A stretch of DNA of 64,000 nt, taken from the NCBI GenBank assembly GCA_949288785.1, contig CASELQ010000001.1, positions 1-64,000 on the forward strand, written 5' to 3'. Source of the stretch: an uncultured Eubacteriales bacterium (lineage in GTDB: Bacteria > Bacillota > Clostridia > Christensenellales > Borkfalkiaceae). Positions 6,757 through 15,508 of this stretch are shown in pieces; positions within the stretch are counted from its first letter, which is position 1, and each line of letters starts with the position of its first letter. The position numbers and the translations under genes are program-made. The notes beneath the pieces were generated by a model. That model was not told the origin of the DNA. It made no database searches and saw only the letters and a program-made list of their open reading frames with translations.

Positions 6757-7713
6757 TTAATATCCGACCTTTTCCCAGCACTCGAACGGAGCGGCTATTT
6801 CTTCGCTTACGTAGACCTGAGTATCCATAAGCTGCAGCATGGAACTGGGAATAAGCGGAGAAACGGGTCCATGGAGCACAAGCCTTGAAGTCATCCTCTG
6901 CCAAGACGAGAAGGTATTATTGGTAAGCAGCGCGTGCACCTCTATCCTTTCCCTTGCATTCTTAACGTCTACCGGGCCGATGGTTGCGGCGCAGGGAGGA
7001 ACGTCCGCCACATAGCCGGACTGACCGAAAACGCCGTGCAGAGAATTCTGCGCAACGGTAAGCGGGTGAAGTTTTACGATTCGCGCTTTCATGGAAAGAT
7101 ATTCGTCCATATCATCGGTCATAAATTCCTTTACGGGATCTATAAACGCCATATGCCCCGTCCAACCGGGAGAGGAAGAACAAATGTCCGCGCCGCCCTC
7201 GCCACAATCGGTTATCATATCGGAATAACTTGCGATATTCTTATTGTTGGGATAGTGCACGTTGGATAAAGGCATACGCAATTTTTCGTCTATCTGATAA
7301 ACGAGATATTTGAGCATGGAATGAGCAAAACCAGCCTTATAGGTTTCGGGCGCTATATTGCCGTTTTCGTCCGCCCATTCGTCCATGGCGAAGATGTGCA
7401 CGTTTTTGCAGTCCACCTTAAAATAGTTGATGAGCTGCGCAAGCGGAATATAGGTTTCAGGCTCGGGATTGCCGAGGATAAGGGTGATTTTTTTGCCCTT
7501 TTCGGAAGCGTCCTTTATGCGGGCAAACAGCGTGGCGATAAGCACGGGATGCGGATTCATCATAACCTTTATCTTGAAATTGGGGTTAGGATGTTTTTCC
7601 AGATCCTTGCCGCTTATCTTGCGCAGTTTTTCGCATAATTCCCTGTCTTTAAACGGAACGAAATCCGCAGGGGTAAACTTGAAATCTGTTGCCGGTTCGA
7701 AAATGTTGCTCAT
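6757..7713 (-). CDS. Glucosamine-6-phosphate deaminase-like protein, divergent
   Basis: 318 residues of the NagB/6-phosphogluconolactonase superfamily. The MDEW segment (D111) matches the MDEY motif of NagB, whose Asp takes the C2 proton, and TGHMAF (185-190) matches the DGHIAF motif. The Asp of DGH is Thr185 here, and the ring-opening Glu is Asp192. The N-terminal phosphate loop is also poorly kept. It overlaps the nagA-like stop by four bases (ATGA), so translation is coupled. It may act on a different phosphorylated amino sugar, or be a non-deaminating isomerase or lactonase. Confidence 0.8.
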   Translation of the reverse strand: MSNIFEPATDFKFTPADFVPFKDRELCEKLRKISGKDLEKHPNPNFKIKVMMNPHPVLIATLFARIKDASEKGKKITLILGNPEPETYIPLAQLINYFKVDCKNVHIFAMDEWADENGNIAPETYKAGFAHSMLKYLVYQIDEKLRMPLSNVHYPNNKNIASYSDMITDCGEGGADICSSSPGWTGHMAFIDPVKEFMTDDMDEYLSMKARIVKLHPLTVAQNSLHGVFGQSGYVADVPPCAATIGPVDVKNARERIEVHALLTNNTFSSWQRMTSRLVLHGPVSPLIPSSMLQLMDTQVYVSEEIAAPFECWEKVGY

Positions 7714-8849
7714 AACTTCTCTCCTCTGAATATAACTTTTTTTACATTGAATTTATCGTCGACCATAACAAGGTCGGCGTAATTTCCTTCTCTTATGCAG
7801 CCCTGTTTTTTAAGGCCCGTAACCGCCGCGGGGTTAAATGAAGCGAACCTGAACGCGTCGCACACCGAACAACCCGTATGCACCATAAAGTTAGAACAGG
7901 CTATATCGAGCGTAAGCCCGGAACCAGCTATCTCTCCCGCATGGTCAAAATGAATGTCCGTAGCCTCTTCATACCCTTTGGGAACGGGTCCGTCGCACAC
8001 GAATTGGTCTGATATAAGTATTATCCTGTCATCACCCTTGATTCGGCGGACAAGCCGCTGCATATACGGATCTACGTGCAGCCCCATCTTATCGGATATG
8101 AGCTCGGCGTAAATTTCGCGGTTATAATTCACCGCCTCGTCCACACATACACCCCTGCACTCGGAATACTTGAATATCGTGCCGGTGGCGTTAGTGTGGT
8201 GGGTGCCTATTTTAAGCCCGTACGGAATATATTTTTCCACCTGCTGCGGCGTAGCCTCGCTGTGGGCTACCGCAAAAACGGGATTGTCCGTAACGGCGCA
8301 CACGTCCTTTACAAAGGCATCTATGCCCTCTCTTTCGGGAGCGATACACCAAACTTTTGTATAATCTTTTACGGTATCTATAAGTTCGGCGTAATCTTCT
8401 TTTTTTATGTCGCCCTTCCAGGTATTTTTTTCCCTGTCGCACCCGAATTTGGGGTTAAGATAGGGTCCTTCCATATATAACCCGGAAAAATTGGGGAATA
8501 TGCCGGCCTTATATGCGCTTATAATATCCTTTGCCGCTTTTATGTATTGCGCCTTGTTGAGGTTATAATAGAGCGCCGGCAGAACGCCCGTAACCCCGTG
8601 GGACAGCATATAGCGCGAGGTTTTTTCGGGCTCTTCGAATATCCACAGATTGTCTGCCGCGTGGGTATGTATATCGATAAGCCCAGGGCCGACATAAAGC
8701 CCTTCAGCATCTATAACCTCCGCATTTTCCGGTACCTTTATGTCCTTTTCTTTGCCGAACGCGCTTATAAGACCGTTCTCCATGAGAACGGTCGCACCGG
8801 GAATAAGATGGTCTTTCATGACCAGCGTTGCGTTTACAACTGCCTTCAC
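7710..8849 (-). CDS. nagA: N-acetylglucosamine-6-phosphate deacetylase family protein
   Basis: 379-residue amidohydrolase that would remove acetyl from GlcNAc-6-phosphate. Visible metal-site elements are DIHTHAAD (His61, His63), MEGPYLNP, AHSEAT, THHTNATG and the catalytic Asp in ILISDQF. The start is GTG at 8849 after GGGGAGAG; no ATG is near. It is first in the operon with the nagB-like and ceramidase-like genes. The canonical NagA sequence THLFNAM is THHTNATG here, so substrate preference may differ. Confidence 0.85.
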   Translation of the reverse strand: MKAVVNATLVMKDHLIPGATVLMENGLISAFGKEKDIKVPENAEVIDAEGLYVGPGLIDIHTHAADNLWIFEEPEKTSRYMLSHGVTGVLPALYYNLNKAQYIKAAKDIISAYKAGIFPNFSGLYMEGPYLNPKFGCDREKNTWKGDIKKEDYAELIDTVKDYTKVWCIAPEREGIDAFVKDVCAVTDNPVFAVAHSEATPQQVEKYIPYGLKIGTHHTNATGTIFKYSECRGVCVDEAVNYNREIYAELISDKMGLHVDPYMQRLVRRIKGDDRIILISDQFVCDGPVPKGYEEATDIHFDHAGEIAGSGLTLDIACSNFMVHTGCSVCDAFRFASFNPAAVTGLKKQGCIREGNYADLVMVDDKFNVKKVIFRGEKL

Positions 8850-8901
8850 AATTTACTCTCCCCGAAAACGCCGTTTTGTTTACAGGCGTTAATCTGTTTT
8901 T

Positions 8902-8937
8902 ATTTTACATTTCCAAAAAATTTTTGTCAATGTAAAA
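8902..8937 (-). promoter_or_regulatory. Amino-sugar operon promoter framed by a 9-bp dyad
   Basis: Minus-strand TTGACA (8925-8930), a 17-base spacer, TAAAAT (8902-8907). A perfect dyad TTTTACATT/AATGTAAAA occupies 8903-8911 and 8929-8937, covering both promoter hexamers, as expected for a repressor operator. Confidence 0.75.
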
Positions 8938-9052
8938 AGGGGGCTATTTAAAAAATGTTATAATTTTATTTCCATCCCCCGTATTTTGTACTGCCCGTTT
9001 TCACAATACCAGAAAACTACAAGGAGATTTCCGTTTTTAAGTACCGTGGCGA

Positions 9053-9526
9053 TTATATCTGCCTCCTTAAAAACGTAAATTCGGTACTGCCGTCTTCTTC
9101 ATTATAATATTTAACTTCAAAATCCAGCCCGCACATGGCGGCAAGCTCACCGTAAACGGTATATGTAGTTTCTTTATACCACCCGGATGGCGTATGCCCC
9201 GATTTGCGCATAAACGTTACCGCCGGGCACTTGTCTATTTTTATGCCGAGCGCGTTATCGGAAAGGGAAGTATGCAGAACTTCGGGCATCTCCTCTTTTT
9301 CAAAAATATCCGTAAAATAATCTTGCAAAGCCTTAAACCCTTCTTTTATCACGCTTGCCGCAAGGGGCTGATAAAAACTTCGCGCATATCCGCGCAGATA
9401 TTCCTTTACCCCTTCGTCCCCGTAATGCTTGCCCACATAGGTTATCCCGATATCGCCGGATACGAAAAAATCCCTGTGCAGGTACTTGTTATCGCCCGAC
9501 TTACGCTCGATAAAAAGTTTCTCCAT
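9053..9526 (-). CDS. Small protein resembling the ATC-hydrolase family
   Basis: 157 residues. The pattern CPAVTFMRKSG followed by ETTYTV, and an N-terminal KHYGDEGVKEYLRGYARSFY segment, recall proteins annotated as L-2-amino-thiazoline-4-carboxylate hydrolase-like, often found near corrinoid methyltransferase genes. That match is from memory. ATG at 9526 follows AAGGAGAGATC. It lies 42 bases after the amidohydrolase gene and is probably in the same operon. Its reaction here is unknown. Confidence 0.65.
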   Translation of the reverse strand: MEKLFIERKSGDNKYLHRDFFVSGDIGITYVGKHYGDEGVKEYLRGYARSFYQPLAASVIKEGFKALQDYFTDIFEKEEMPEVLHTSLSDNALGIKIDKCPAVTFMRKSGHTPSGWYKETTYTVYGELAAMCGLDFEVKYYNEEDGSTEFTFLRRQI

Positions 9527-9568
9527 GATCTCTCCTTTGTTTATACTGCCGGTTTGACAGTACGTTTT

Positions 9569-10330
9569 TCAGAACTTAAAGCCGAATATATCGGTCTTTT
9601 TGCCGAACAGCCTTAAAGCGTTTTTATAAAGAATATTCTCTTTATCGCTTTCGCTTATATCCGCATAATCTATACGCCCGCGCAGAAAGGCGCACGAATA
9701 CGTGTCCGTACCGAACAGGATTTGCTCCGAACCCGCTTTTAAAACCGCGTATTCTATTATATTGTTTTTAAAGCTTGCCATACCGGAAGTATCGGTAAAA
9801 ACATTTTTATGTCTGCTTCCTTTTACGGCGTCAATCCACTCGGCTCCGCCGAGATGGGCTATTATAAGTTTCATTTGCGGATAATCGTCCGCCTTGCGGG
9901 CAATCTTATCTATGTGCTGGGGGTGCATCAGTATGGCGGCGGACACGTCGTTTGCAAACGAGAAAATCTTATCCGCGTGATCCATCACGTCGTACCCGTG
10001 ATAATCGGGATGTATCTTTATCCCCAGAACCTTTTTGCTCTTCAACAATTTTTCGGTCTGTAAAAAGGAACTCTCTTTCCGCGGGTCCAGAACTGCCCAC
10101 TGATAAAAAAATTCGTCCCTTTCCGCAATTTCCGAAAAATATGAATTTCCGCTCTCCACGCCATCAGCCGAAATCACCGCGGAAAACGGACTTACCGCGC
10201 ACGCCTTTACGTTAAGGCGCTCTCTTTCGCGCTTTAAAAATCCAGTGTCCGCGCGGTAACATTCGTCCGTTACGGTATCGTGTAAATCACCCGTATTACA
10301 ATGACAATGTATGTCTACAGCGCTTATCAT
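9569..10330 (-). CDS. Metal-dependent amidohydrolase (amidohydrolase-2 type)
   Basis: 253 residues of the TIM-barrel amidohydrolase-2 family. The metal-binding pattern is DIHCHCN near the start, then LGIKIHPDYHG, LMHPQH, LIIAHLGG and LFGTDTYSC. The open frame extends to 10441, but the ATG at 10330 follows GAGGTGCGGC and places the HxH motif at residues 6-8 as usual. It is divergent from the AraC regulator at 10555. The substrate is not predictable. Confidence 0.85.
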   Translation of the reverse strand: MISAVDIHCHCNTGDLHDTVTDECYRADTGFLKRERERLNVKACAVSPFSAVISADGVESGNSYFSEIAERDEFFYQWAVLDPRKESSFLQTEKLLKSKKVLGIKIHPDYHGYDVMDHADKIFSFANDVSAAILMHPQHIDKIARKADDYPQMKLIIAHLGGAEWIDAVKGSRHKNVFTDTSGMASFKNNIIEYAVLKAGSEQILFGTDTYSCAFLRGRIDYADISESDKENILYKNALRLFGKKTDIFGFKF

Positions 10331-10514
10331 GCCGCACCTCGCCAAACTCCGAACGTTCCCGCCGACCGATAACTTTCCGGCCGCAATTATTACGACGTAC
10401 GAAATCTTTAAAATGATAACACTATTTTTGTAAGTTTTCAATACTCTGGTAAGTCAATTTTATTTTGAATATGTCCGATTATTACAGTTTTTTGTTTATT
10501 TATGCAACATATAA

Positions 10515-10543
10515 TTGCCATTGAACCTGATATATGATAAAAT
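10515..10543 (+). promoter_or_regulatory. Promoter of the first AraC gene
   Basis: TTGCCA at 10515-10520, a 17-base spacer and TAAAAT at 10538-10543. The predicted start near 10550 leaves only about five untranslated bases before the ATG at 10555. Confidence 0.6.
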
Positions 10544-10554
10544 AACATAGAGAT

Positions 10555-11397
10555 ATGCAGACACTTGAAATTACCATAGGCAATACAAAACTTGCCGCGC
10601 TCAGTGATTTTTCCGAAACTCCCGGCCCAGGCACGGATATTTACGATGCAACAAAAGCGCAAAAGCTGCATTACCATGCCGCGTTCGAAGTTTTTTTTGC
10701 GTACGGAAGTACTTTAAAACTTTTTACCATGGACGGTTCTTCCGAATACGAAAACAGCGTTGTAATAATTCCGCCCCGCCTTTACCACTATGCCGAAAAG
10801 AAAGGAGATATTTACGGATTTACATTTAAAATCGCTTCTAAAAACAATCGGAATGATCCTTTATTCGATTTTCTGTATGATGATGACAAAAAGATACGAA
10901 AATACGAAATGAGCGAAAATATTAAAAACACGGTCTGCGCATTGAGAAAAGCCCTTTTTTTCGATATGTATTCCGACCAGTATAAAACAACCCCGCTCAT
11001 GACTCTTCTTTTTCTGAATATTGCGGACGTTGCCGTAAGAAAAAAATCGCCCGCGCCTAAATTAAGCCTCGGCAACGAACGCAGTTATACGGAAATAATA
11101 GACAACATTATCTCAAAAGAATATATGAATAAAATAACGCTCGGATACGTTGCGGACAGGCTGTTCCTAAGCGAAAGGCAGACGGCAAGAATAATAAAAA
11201 AAGCGTATAACCAATCCTTTTCCGAGCTGCTTTTAAGCCGCAGGCTTACGGTAGCCTCCGTAATGCTTACCACTACGAGCGAAAAAGTTTCCGGCATTGC
11301 CGAAAGCACGGGCTTTCGAACCGAGAACTACTTTTTTTCCTGTTTCAGAAAGCGTTTCGGCATGACCCCCATATGTTACAGAAAACTTTACGGATAA
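10555..11397 (+). CDS. AraC family transcriptional regulator
   Basis: 280 residues with an N-terminal cupin-type sensing domain (about 30-110) and a C-terminal pair of helix-turn-helix motifs (about 180-280), ending in the family signature GIAESTGFRTENYFFSCFRK and FGMTPICYRK. The ATG at 10555 has no clear Shine-Dalgarno site and sits about five bases from the predicted transcription start. It lies between the divergent amidohydrolase gene and the convergent UroD-family gene, so it most likely senses the substrate of this corrinoid island. Confidence 0.9.
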   Translation: MQTLEITIGNTKLAALSDFSETPGPGTDIYDATKAQKLHYHAAFEVFFAYGSTLKLFTMDGSSEYENSVVIIPPRLYHYAEKKGDIYGFTFKIASKNNRNDPLFDFLYDDDKKIRKYEMSENIKNTVCALRKALFFDMYSDQYKTTPLMTLLFLNIADVAVRKKSPAPKLSLGNERSYTEIIDNIISKEYMNKITLGYVADRLFLSERQTARIIKKAYNQSFSELLLSRRLTVASVMLTTTSEKVSGIAESTGFRTENYFFSCFRKRFGMTPICYRKLYG

Positions 11398-11459
11398 ACT
11401 ACCGCATTTCTTGTATAACGGATTTTACCGTTTTGCTTACCTGCGCCGTTCAAAGTGAT

Positions 11460-12485
11460 TTATACGAGTTTAAATTCGGGATAAACCGTCTTTATCATTG
11501 CGACGTAATTTTTAAGCGGGACGAACTTTGCTATGGAATTGCCCGAACCTAAAGCATACCCCCCTTTTTCCTCTGTTTTTTCCAGCATTTTTTTGCAACG
11601 CGCACTTATTTCCTCATCGCTTTTCCTGCTTAAAAAATTCATATCTATCCCGCCGAGCACGGCAATTTTTCCGCCGTACATATCATAGGCTTTTTCAACG
11701 GGCATTATGGAATCTTCATATGAGTGTTTTCCGTCTATGCCTATCACATCATAAAGTTCGCTGAAAATCCCCGAAAAATTTCCGCAGGAATGCATACCAA
11801 TCACTTTGCCCGCTTCATGCGTTTTTTCGGCAAGCCTTTTATAATAAGGATATATAAGTTTTCTCAGGTCGTCATGAGACAGCATGGTGCTGCTGTTAAA
11901 TCCCCAGTCGTCGTTGCAAAAGGCAATTCCCACGGCGGGGTCTTTAAGCGTTTCGGTTATAAATCTCTCTATCCTGGTGCCCACCTCTCCGAAAATCCGC
12001 TCGGCAAGTCCTCTGTCGTCGGCAAGCATAAAACACAGAATTTCATATCCGCAAAGGGCTATAACGTTTTCAAGTATACCGTTAGGACAATACGAAAGAA
12101 TTTTCATCCCGTCCGGCAGATACTTTTTTACTATATCCAGGGTGCCGTAATTTACCTTATCCATATCCGGCCAGGGATATTCGTCAAAACTATTCCTGTC
12201 CGTGATAACGGCGCCCTGATTCAAGGAATAGGTTTCTTCCGTTTCCACACCGCCGTTTGTAAACCATAAATCGCCCAAAATAAAAGGCACATAATCGTAT
12301 CCGCCGTTATAATAAGCCTTTATCTTGCGCTTTATTTTTTCCTCGGGCAAGTCGTCCTTTAACTTATAGCCCGATAAAAATTCTTCAGCCTCGTCAGATA
12401 TCAAAAACTCAAACAAAGTGGGCCTTGCGGGTCTTTTTTTCAGAAATACCTGTTTTATATTGTTTTCAAAATCCGGTTCACGCAT
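11460..12485 (-). CDS. UroD-family methyltransferase, corrinoid system
   Basis: 341 residues of the uroporphyrinogen decarboxylase superfamily, in which MtaA/MtbA-type members move methyl groups between substrates or CoM and corrinoid proteins. The zinc motif His-x-Cys is present (H232, C234 in MHSCGN). The third ligand seen in MtaA types is missing: the C-terminal segment reads GSGNS (N316). The substrate acids of true UroD are not evident, so a haem role is unlikely. ATG at 12485 follows GAGGAG. It is divergent from its own AraC gene at 12591. Confidence 0.85.
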   Translation of the reverse strand: MREPDFENNIKQVFLKKRPARPTLFEFLISDEAEEFLSGYKLKDDLPEEKIKRKIKAYYNGGYDYVPFILGDLWFTNGGVETEETYSLNQGAVITDRNSFDEYPWPDMDKVNYGTLDIVKKYLPDGMKILSYCPNGILENVIALCGYEILCFMLADDRGLAERIFGEVGTRIERFITETLKDPAVGIAFCNDDWGFNSSTMLSHDDLRKLIYPYYKRLAEKTHEAGKVIGMHSCGNFSGIFSELYDVIGIDGKHSYEDSIMPVEKAYDMYGGKIAVLGGIDMNFLSRKSDEEISARCKKMLEKTEEKGGYALGSGNSIAKFVPLKNYVAMIKTVYPEFKLV

Positions 12486-12575
12486 ATTTTTTCTCCTCTG
12501 TTAAAATTATATTATTCATTGATGTTTTTTTCTCACATAAAATTTGCTTAAACTAACACTATATTGCTTTTCATG

Positions 12576-12584
12576 TGATATAAT
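12576..12584 (+). promoter_or_regulatory. Extended -10 promoter of the second AraC gene
   Basis: TGATATAAT (TGN-TATAAT) at 12576-12584 with no good -35. The expected start falls at or next to the ATG at 12591, so the message may be leaderless. Confidence 0.5.
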
Positions 12585-12590
12585 AATGAT

Positions 12591-13448
12591 ATGGAACACA
12601 TTCAGAGAGAGAAAGTTTGGTTTAATCGTTCCGACCGAGATTGCCGAGCGGCAATCTCTAAAGGCGAACACGATAAGCCCCTTGACGTGGACACGCACTG
12701 GCACGAACTTTTCGAGGCGGTAAAATGCCACGGCTGCGGAAAAGTAATAATAGAAGGACGGGAATACGGTTACGGCAACGGCGATATAATTATTATCCCG
12801 TGTAAATTCCTGCACGGCTTTAAGGAAACCGAAAAGGGTGAATATAAAGTAATTTTTATATGTGCGGAAAACATCCTGTCGGACGGAAACGCCGACTTTG
12901 CCGAAAAACTGAAAGCGCGGATGTACGGGACCTTCGCAATGCGCTTCGTTTTCACGACCTCGGACGTTAAATATCCCGCGCTGGACCGTGCCTTTGAAAA
13001 CCTCTATCATTCTGCCGAAGAGAATAAAAACCCGCTTAAAATAAGGGCTGATATACTGAATTTTCTTTCCGAAACAGATTACGATGAAAACGCCCCCGTT
13101 CAGCTCAACGAACAGCGCTATGTCCTCGGTGAGGTTGCGGAGTTTATTGAAAAAAATTATGCCGGTGAAATAAGCCTTAACGACCTTTGCAAAATTGCCG
13201 CAATGAGCAAATTCTATTTTATAAAAACATTCAGCCGCTATTACGGCACAACTCCGATGCGATTTGTGCTGAATATGCGGCTGAAAAAGGCCTTCGGCAA
13301 ACTGAGAGAAGGCTGCCCCGTTACCGAGGCTGCGTTTGATTGCGGGTTTAATAATCTCAGCTACTTTACAAGGCAGTTTACAAAAAAATACGGGATATTG
13401 CCGAAAGACGTAAAAAAACGCAGTTTTTCGGAACAGGTTTTACCCTGA
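12591..13448 (+). CDS. AraC family transcriptional regulator
   Basis: 285 residues. The N-terminal cupin domain carries THWHELFEAVKCHGCG and the GDIIIIPCKFLHGF motif. The C-terminal double helix-turn-helix spans about 180-285 (SLNDLCKIAAMSKFYFIKTF, then AAFDCGFNNLSYFTRQFTKK). No Shine-Dalgarno site precedes the ATG, and TATAAT ends six bases before it. It is divergent from the UroD-family gene at 11460-12485, the likely target. It is the second AraC protein in the island, unlike the first in the N-terminal half. Confidence 0.9.
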   Translation: MEHIQREKVWFNRSDRDCRAAISKGEHDKPLDVDTHWHELFEAVKCHGCGKVIIEGREYGYGNGDIIIIPCKFLHGFKETEKGEYKVIFICAENILSDGNADFAEKLKARMYGTFAMRFVFTTSDVKYPALDRAFENLYHSAEENKNPLKIRADILNFLSETDYDENAPVQLNEQRYVLGEVAEFIEKNYAGEISLNDLCKIAAMSKFYFIKTFSRYYGTTPMRFVLNMRLKKAFGKLREGCPVTEAAFDCGFNNLSYFTRQFTKKYGILPKDVKKRSFSEQVLP

Positions 13449-13513
13449 AAATCAATATTAAGATTTTCGTCCTATAATAAATAACCGCGTTCTCATGCCA
13501 TGCGCTTATAATT

Positions 13514-14047
13514 TTATCGGTTAAAAAACACTGCCGAAAAATAGGTAACCGTATTCTGCCCGTTTACGTAATTTATGTTAAGTTTTCGGGAAAGCTCAAC
13601 CACGTCCATTCCGCAAGCCTCCATAGAAGTTTTAGCCTTGTCCGGAAACCTGCACGGCTCGGGGAATGCGCACTTTTCGCAGATATTGCATCCGCCGGCG
13701 CCCAAAATCATGGCGCCGGTTTCTTTAATTAGCGGAAGAATTTTATTTTCCACCGCGTCGTGTTCCTTTCTGCCGTTAAACATACCCTCTATATCAAAAG
13801 AATCTACTATATTATGCACCGTGGTGAATATAAAGGCATATTTGTATGCAAGACAACGGCCTTTCAGGGTTTCAAGATCGCCGACGTTGGGCGGGCATGT
13901 CCAGGTCTTATTATAATTCCCGCAAAGATTTTGCCTGCACATCTTTACCACTTCCTCACTGAATATCAAAGATGAGGTTTCTGTTTCGGCATACTGAAAA
14001 ATCTCTTTTCCTATAATACTCAATATTTTTTCCGTAAACTCAGTCAT
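13514..14047 (-). CDS. DUF2284 metal-binding protein
   Basis: 177 residues. Cysteines match the DUF2284 pattern: C-x5-C and TWTCPPNVG near the N-terminus, then GGCNICEKCAFPEPCRFPDK. This suggests an iron-sulfur or zinc site. Such proteins recur beside corrinoid methyltransferase genes, with unknown role. The open frame continues to 14107, but the ATG at 14047 follows GGAGATTGTG and overlaps the upstream stop (ATGACTGA), so it is translationally coupled to the RACo-like gene. Confidence 0.85.
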   Translation of the reverse strand: MTEFTEKILSIIGKEIFQYAETETSSLIFSEEVVKMCRQNLCGNYNKTWTCPPNVGDLETLKGRCLAYKYAFIFTTVHNIVDSFDIEGMFNGRKEHDAVENKILPLIKETGAMILGAGGCNICEKCAFPEPCRFPDKAKTSMEACGMDVVELSRKLNINYVNGQNTVTYFSAVFFNR

Positions 14048-15506
14048 CACAATCTCCGAAAAACATATTATCCATAAAGAACTCGGTAAACAGCGGATTT
14101 GAGGCAAGGTCCGTTACCGAACACTCCCCGCAAAGTTTTTCCGCCTCGATAAGCCGGGCGCAGTCGGCGGCGCACATAACGGCGCCAAGCCCGGCGGTGT
14201 TACCCGCCGCTTTTATTTTATCCTTAAACTCCTTGGGTATAAGCCCTACCTTTATTGCGCTTTCCTTATTCAGGTAAAACCCAAAGCCTCCGGCAATAAA
14301 CACGTTGTCTATCTCGTCAGGACGGGTATCAGATACTTTCAGAAGGGTCATTATGCCAGACATAATCGCACTCTTTGCGAGTTGAAATTGCCTGATATCT
14401 TGCTCATTTATAAAAACATTTTCCACAATACTGAAACTATGCCCTGAAGTAAAGGCGCCGCTTTCGTCTATCACCCCGAGCGAGAGCATTGCGGCAACTG
14501 CCTGCACAAGCCCCGAGCCGCATATCCCAACGGGGCTTTCACCCCCTATCGTGGAATAACTTATTTTTCCGTCCACACATTCAACTCCGTCAATCGCACC
14601 GGCAACGCCTCCCGTTCCGCAGGTTATTCCCGCGCCCTCGAATGCCGGGCCTGCCGCCGTGGAAGTACAAAAAAGCCTGCCGCGTGAGCAAAGCATGATT
14701 TCGCCGTTGGTCCCCATGTCTACAAGCAGGTTATTGCCGTTTTTTATATCCACCGCAATCGCTCCGGCGGCGATATCGCTCCCCACAAACGCCGATACCG
14801 ACGGCATGAGAATAACTTCCTGCACATTTAACCCGAATTTTTTTCCGTCAAACCTTTGAATATCCTTAAACACCGGGTCGAAAGGAGCATGCCCCATACT
14901 TTCCGGGTTTATCCCGGCAAACAGGTGCAGCATTGTGGTATTTCCGGTTACCATAAGCAGGCGTACTCTGCCGCCGGCATACTGCCCCGCCATTTCCGAA
15001 AAAACCGCCCTTACCGTGCCTATAACCGCATTATGCAGTTCATCCGTGTGCCCCTCGGAGGCATATTTAATTCTGCTTATCACATCCGCCCCGAACGCCC
15101 GTTGTGGGTTAAGAACACTCTTTTTTGCCGCAACATACCCTTTTTCAAGGTCTATGATATAAAAAGCAAGCGTCGTAGTGCCAATATCCAGCGCCGCGGC
15201 AAAACCCGTTCCGCCCGCCTTTATTTTGCTTTCGCCCGTAAATTCGGTAAGCCCTGCACCTTTTTCTTCGGATAACACTATTTCCTCGTTTTGCAGGATC
15301 TTATGTCTGCAAGACAGCGTTTTTTCGGCTTTACCTTTGCTTATTACCGTTACCGCGCACTTTCCGCATTTACCGTTTCCGCCGCACTCCGCGCTTATTT
15401 TATATCCGTTTCGCTGTAAAACATTGAGAAGAACCTCTCCGCAGCTTACGCTCACCGTCCTTTTTGATTTTCCCGAAACTACTGTAAGCAATATATCTTC
15501 CGACAT
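14040..15506 (-). CDS. RACo-like reductive activator of corrinoid proteins
   Basis: 488 residues. An N-terminal [2Fe-2S] ferredoxin domain carries CGGNGKCGKC and a later Cys (TLSCRH). A C-terminal ASKHA-type ATPase domain has LDIGTTTLAFY, MVTGNTTMLHLF and DMGTNGEIML. Members use ATP to drive reduction of inactive Co(II) corrinoid back to Co(I). Here the natural client is the corrinoid protein at 17845. The ATG lies two bases after the stop of the preceding UroD-family gene, so the two are one operon with DUF2284. Confidence 0.92.
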   Translation of the reverse strand: MSEDILLTVVSGKSKRTVSVSCGEVLLNVLQRNGYKISAECGGNGKCGKCAVTVISKGKAEKTLSCRHKILQNEEIVLSEEKGAGLTEFTGESKIKAGGTGFAAALDIGTTTLAFYIIDLEKGYVAAKKSVLNPQRAFGADVISRIKYASEGHTDELHNAVIGTVRAVFSEMAGQYAGGRVRLLMVTGNTTMLHLFAGINPESMGHAPFDPVFKDIQRFDGKKFGLNVQEVILMPSVSAFVGSDIAAGAIAVDIKNGNNLLVDMGTNGEIMLCSRGRLFCTSTAAGPAFEGAGITCGTGGVAGAIDGVECVDGKISYSTIGGESPVGICGSGLVQAVAAMLSLGVIDESGAFTSGHSFSIVENVFINEQDIRQFQLAKSAIMSGIMTLLKVSDTRPDEIDNVFIAGGFGFYLNKESAIKVGLIPKEFKDKIKAAGNTAGLGAVMCAADCARLIEAEKLCGECSVTDLASNPLFTEFFMDNMFFGDCDD

Positions 15507-15508
15507 TT

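Noticed and set aside
5286-6830. A 514-residue plus-strand frame
   Set aside because: It is antisense to the ceramidase-like gene. Its translation is rich in His/Arg/Tyr and has no domain, as expected of a shadow frame.
12516-13010. A 164-residue minus-strand frame
   Set aside because: It is antisense to the second AraC gene and lacks start signals.
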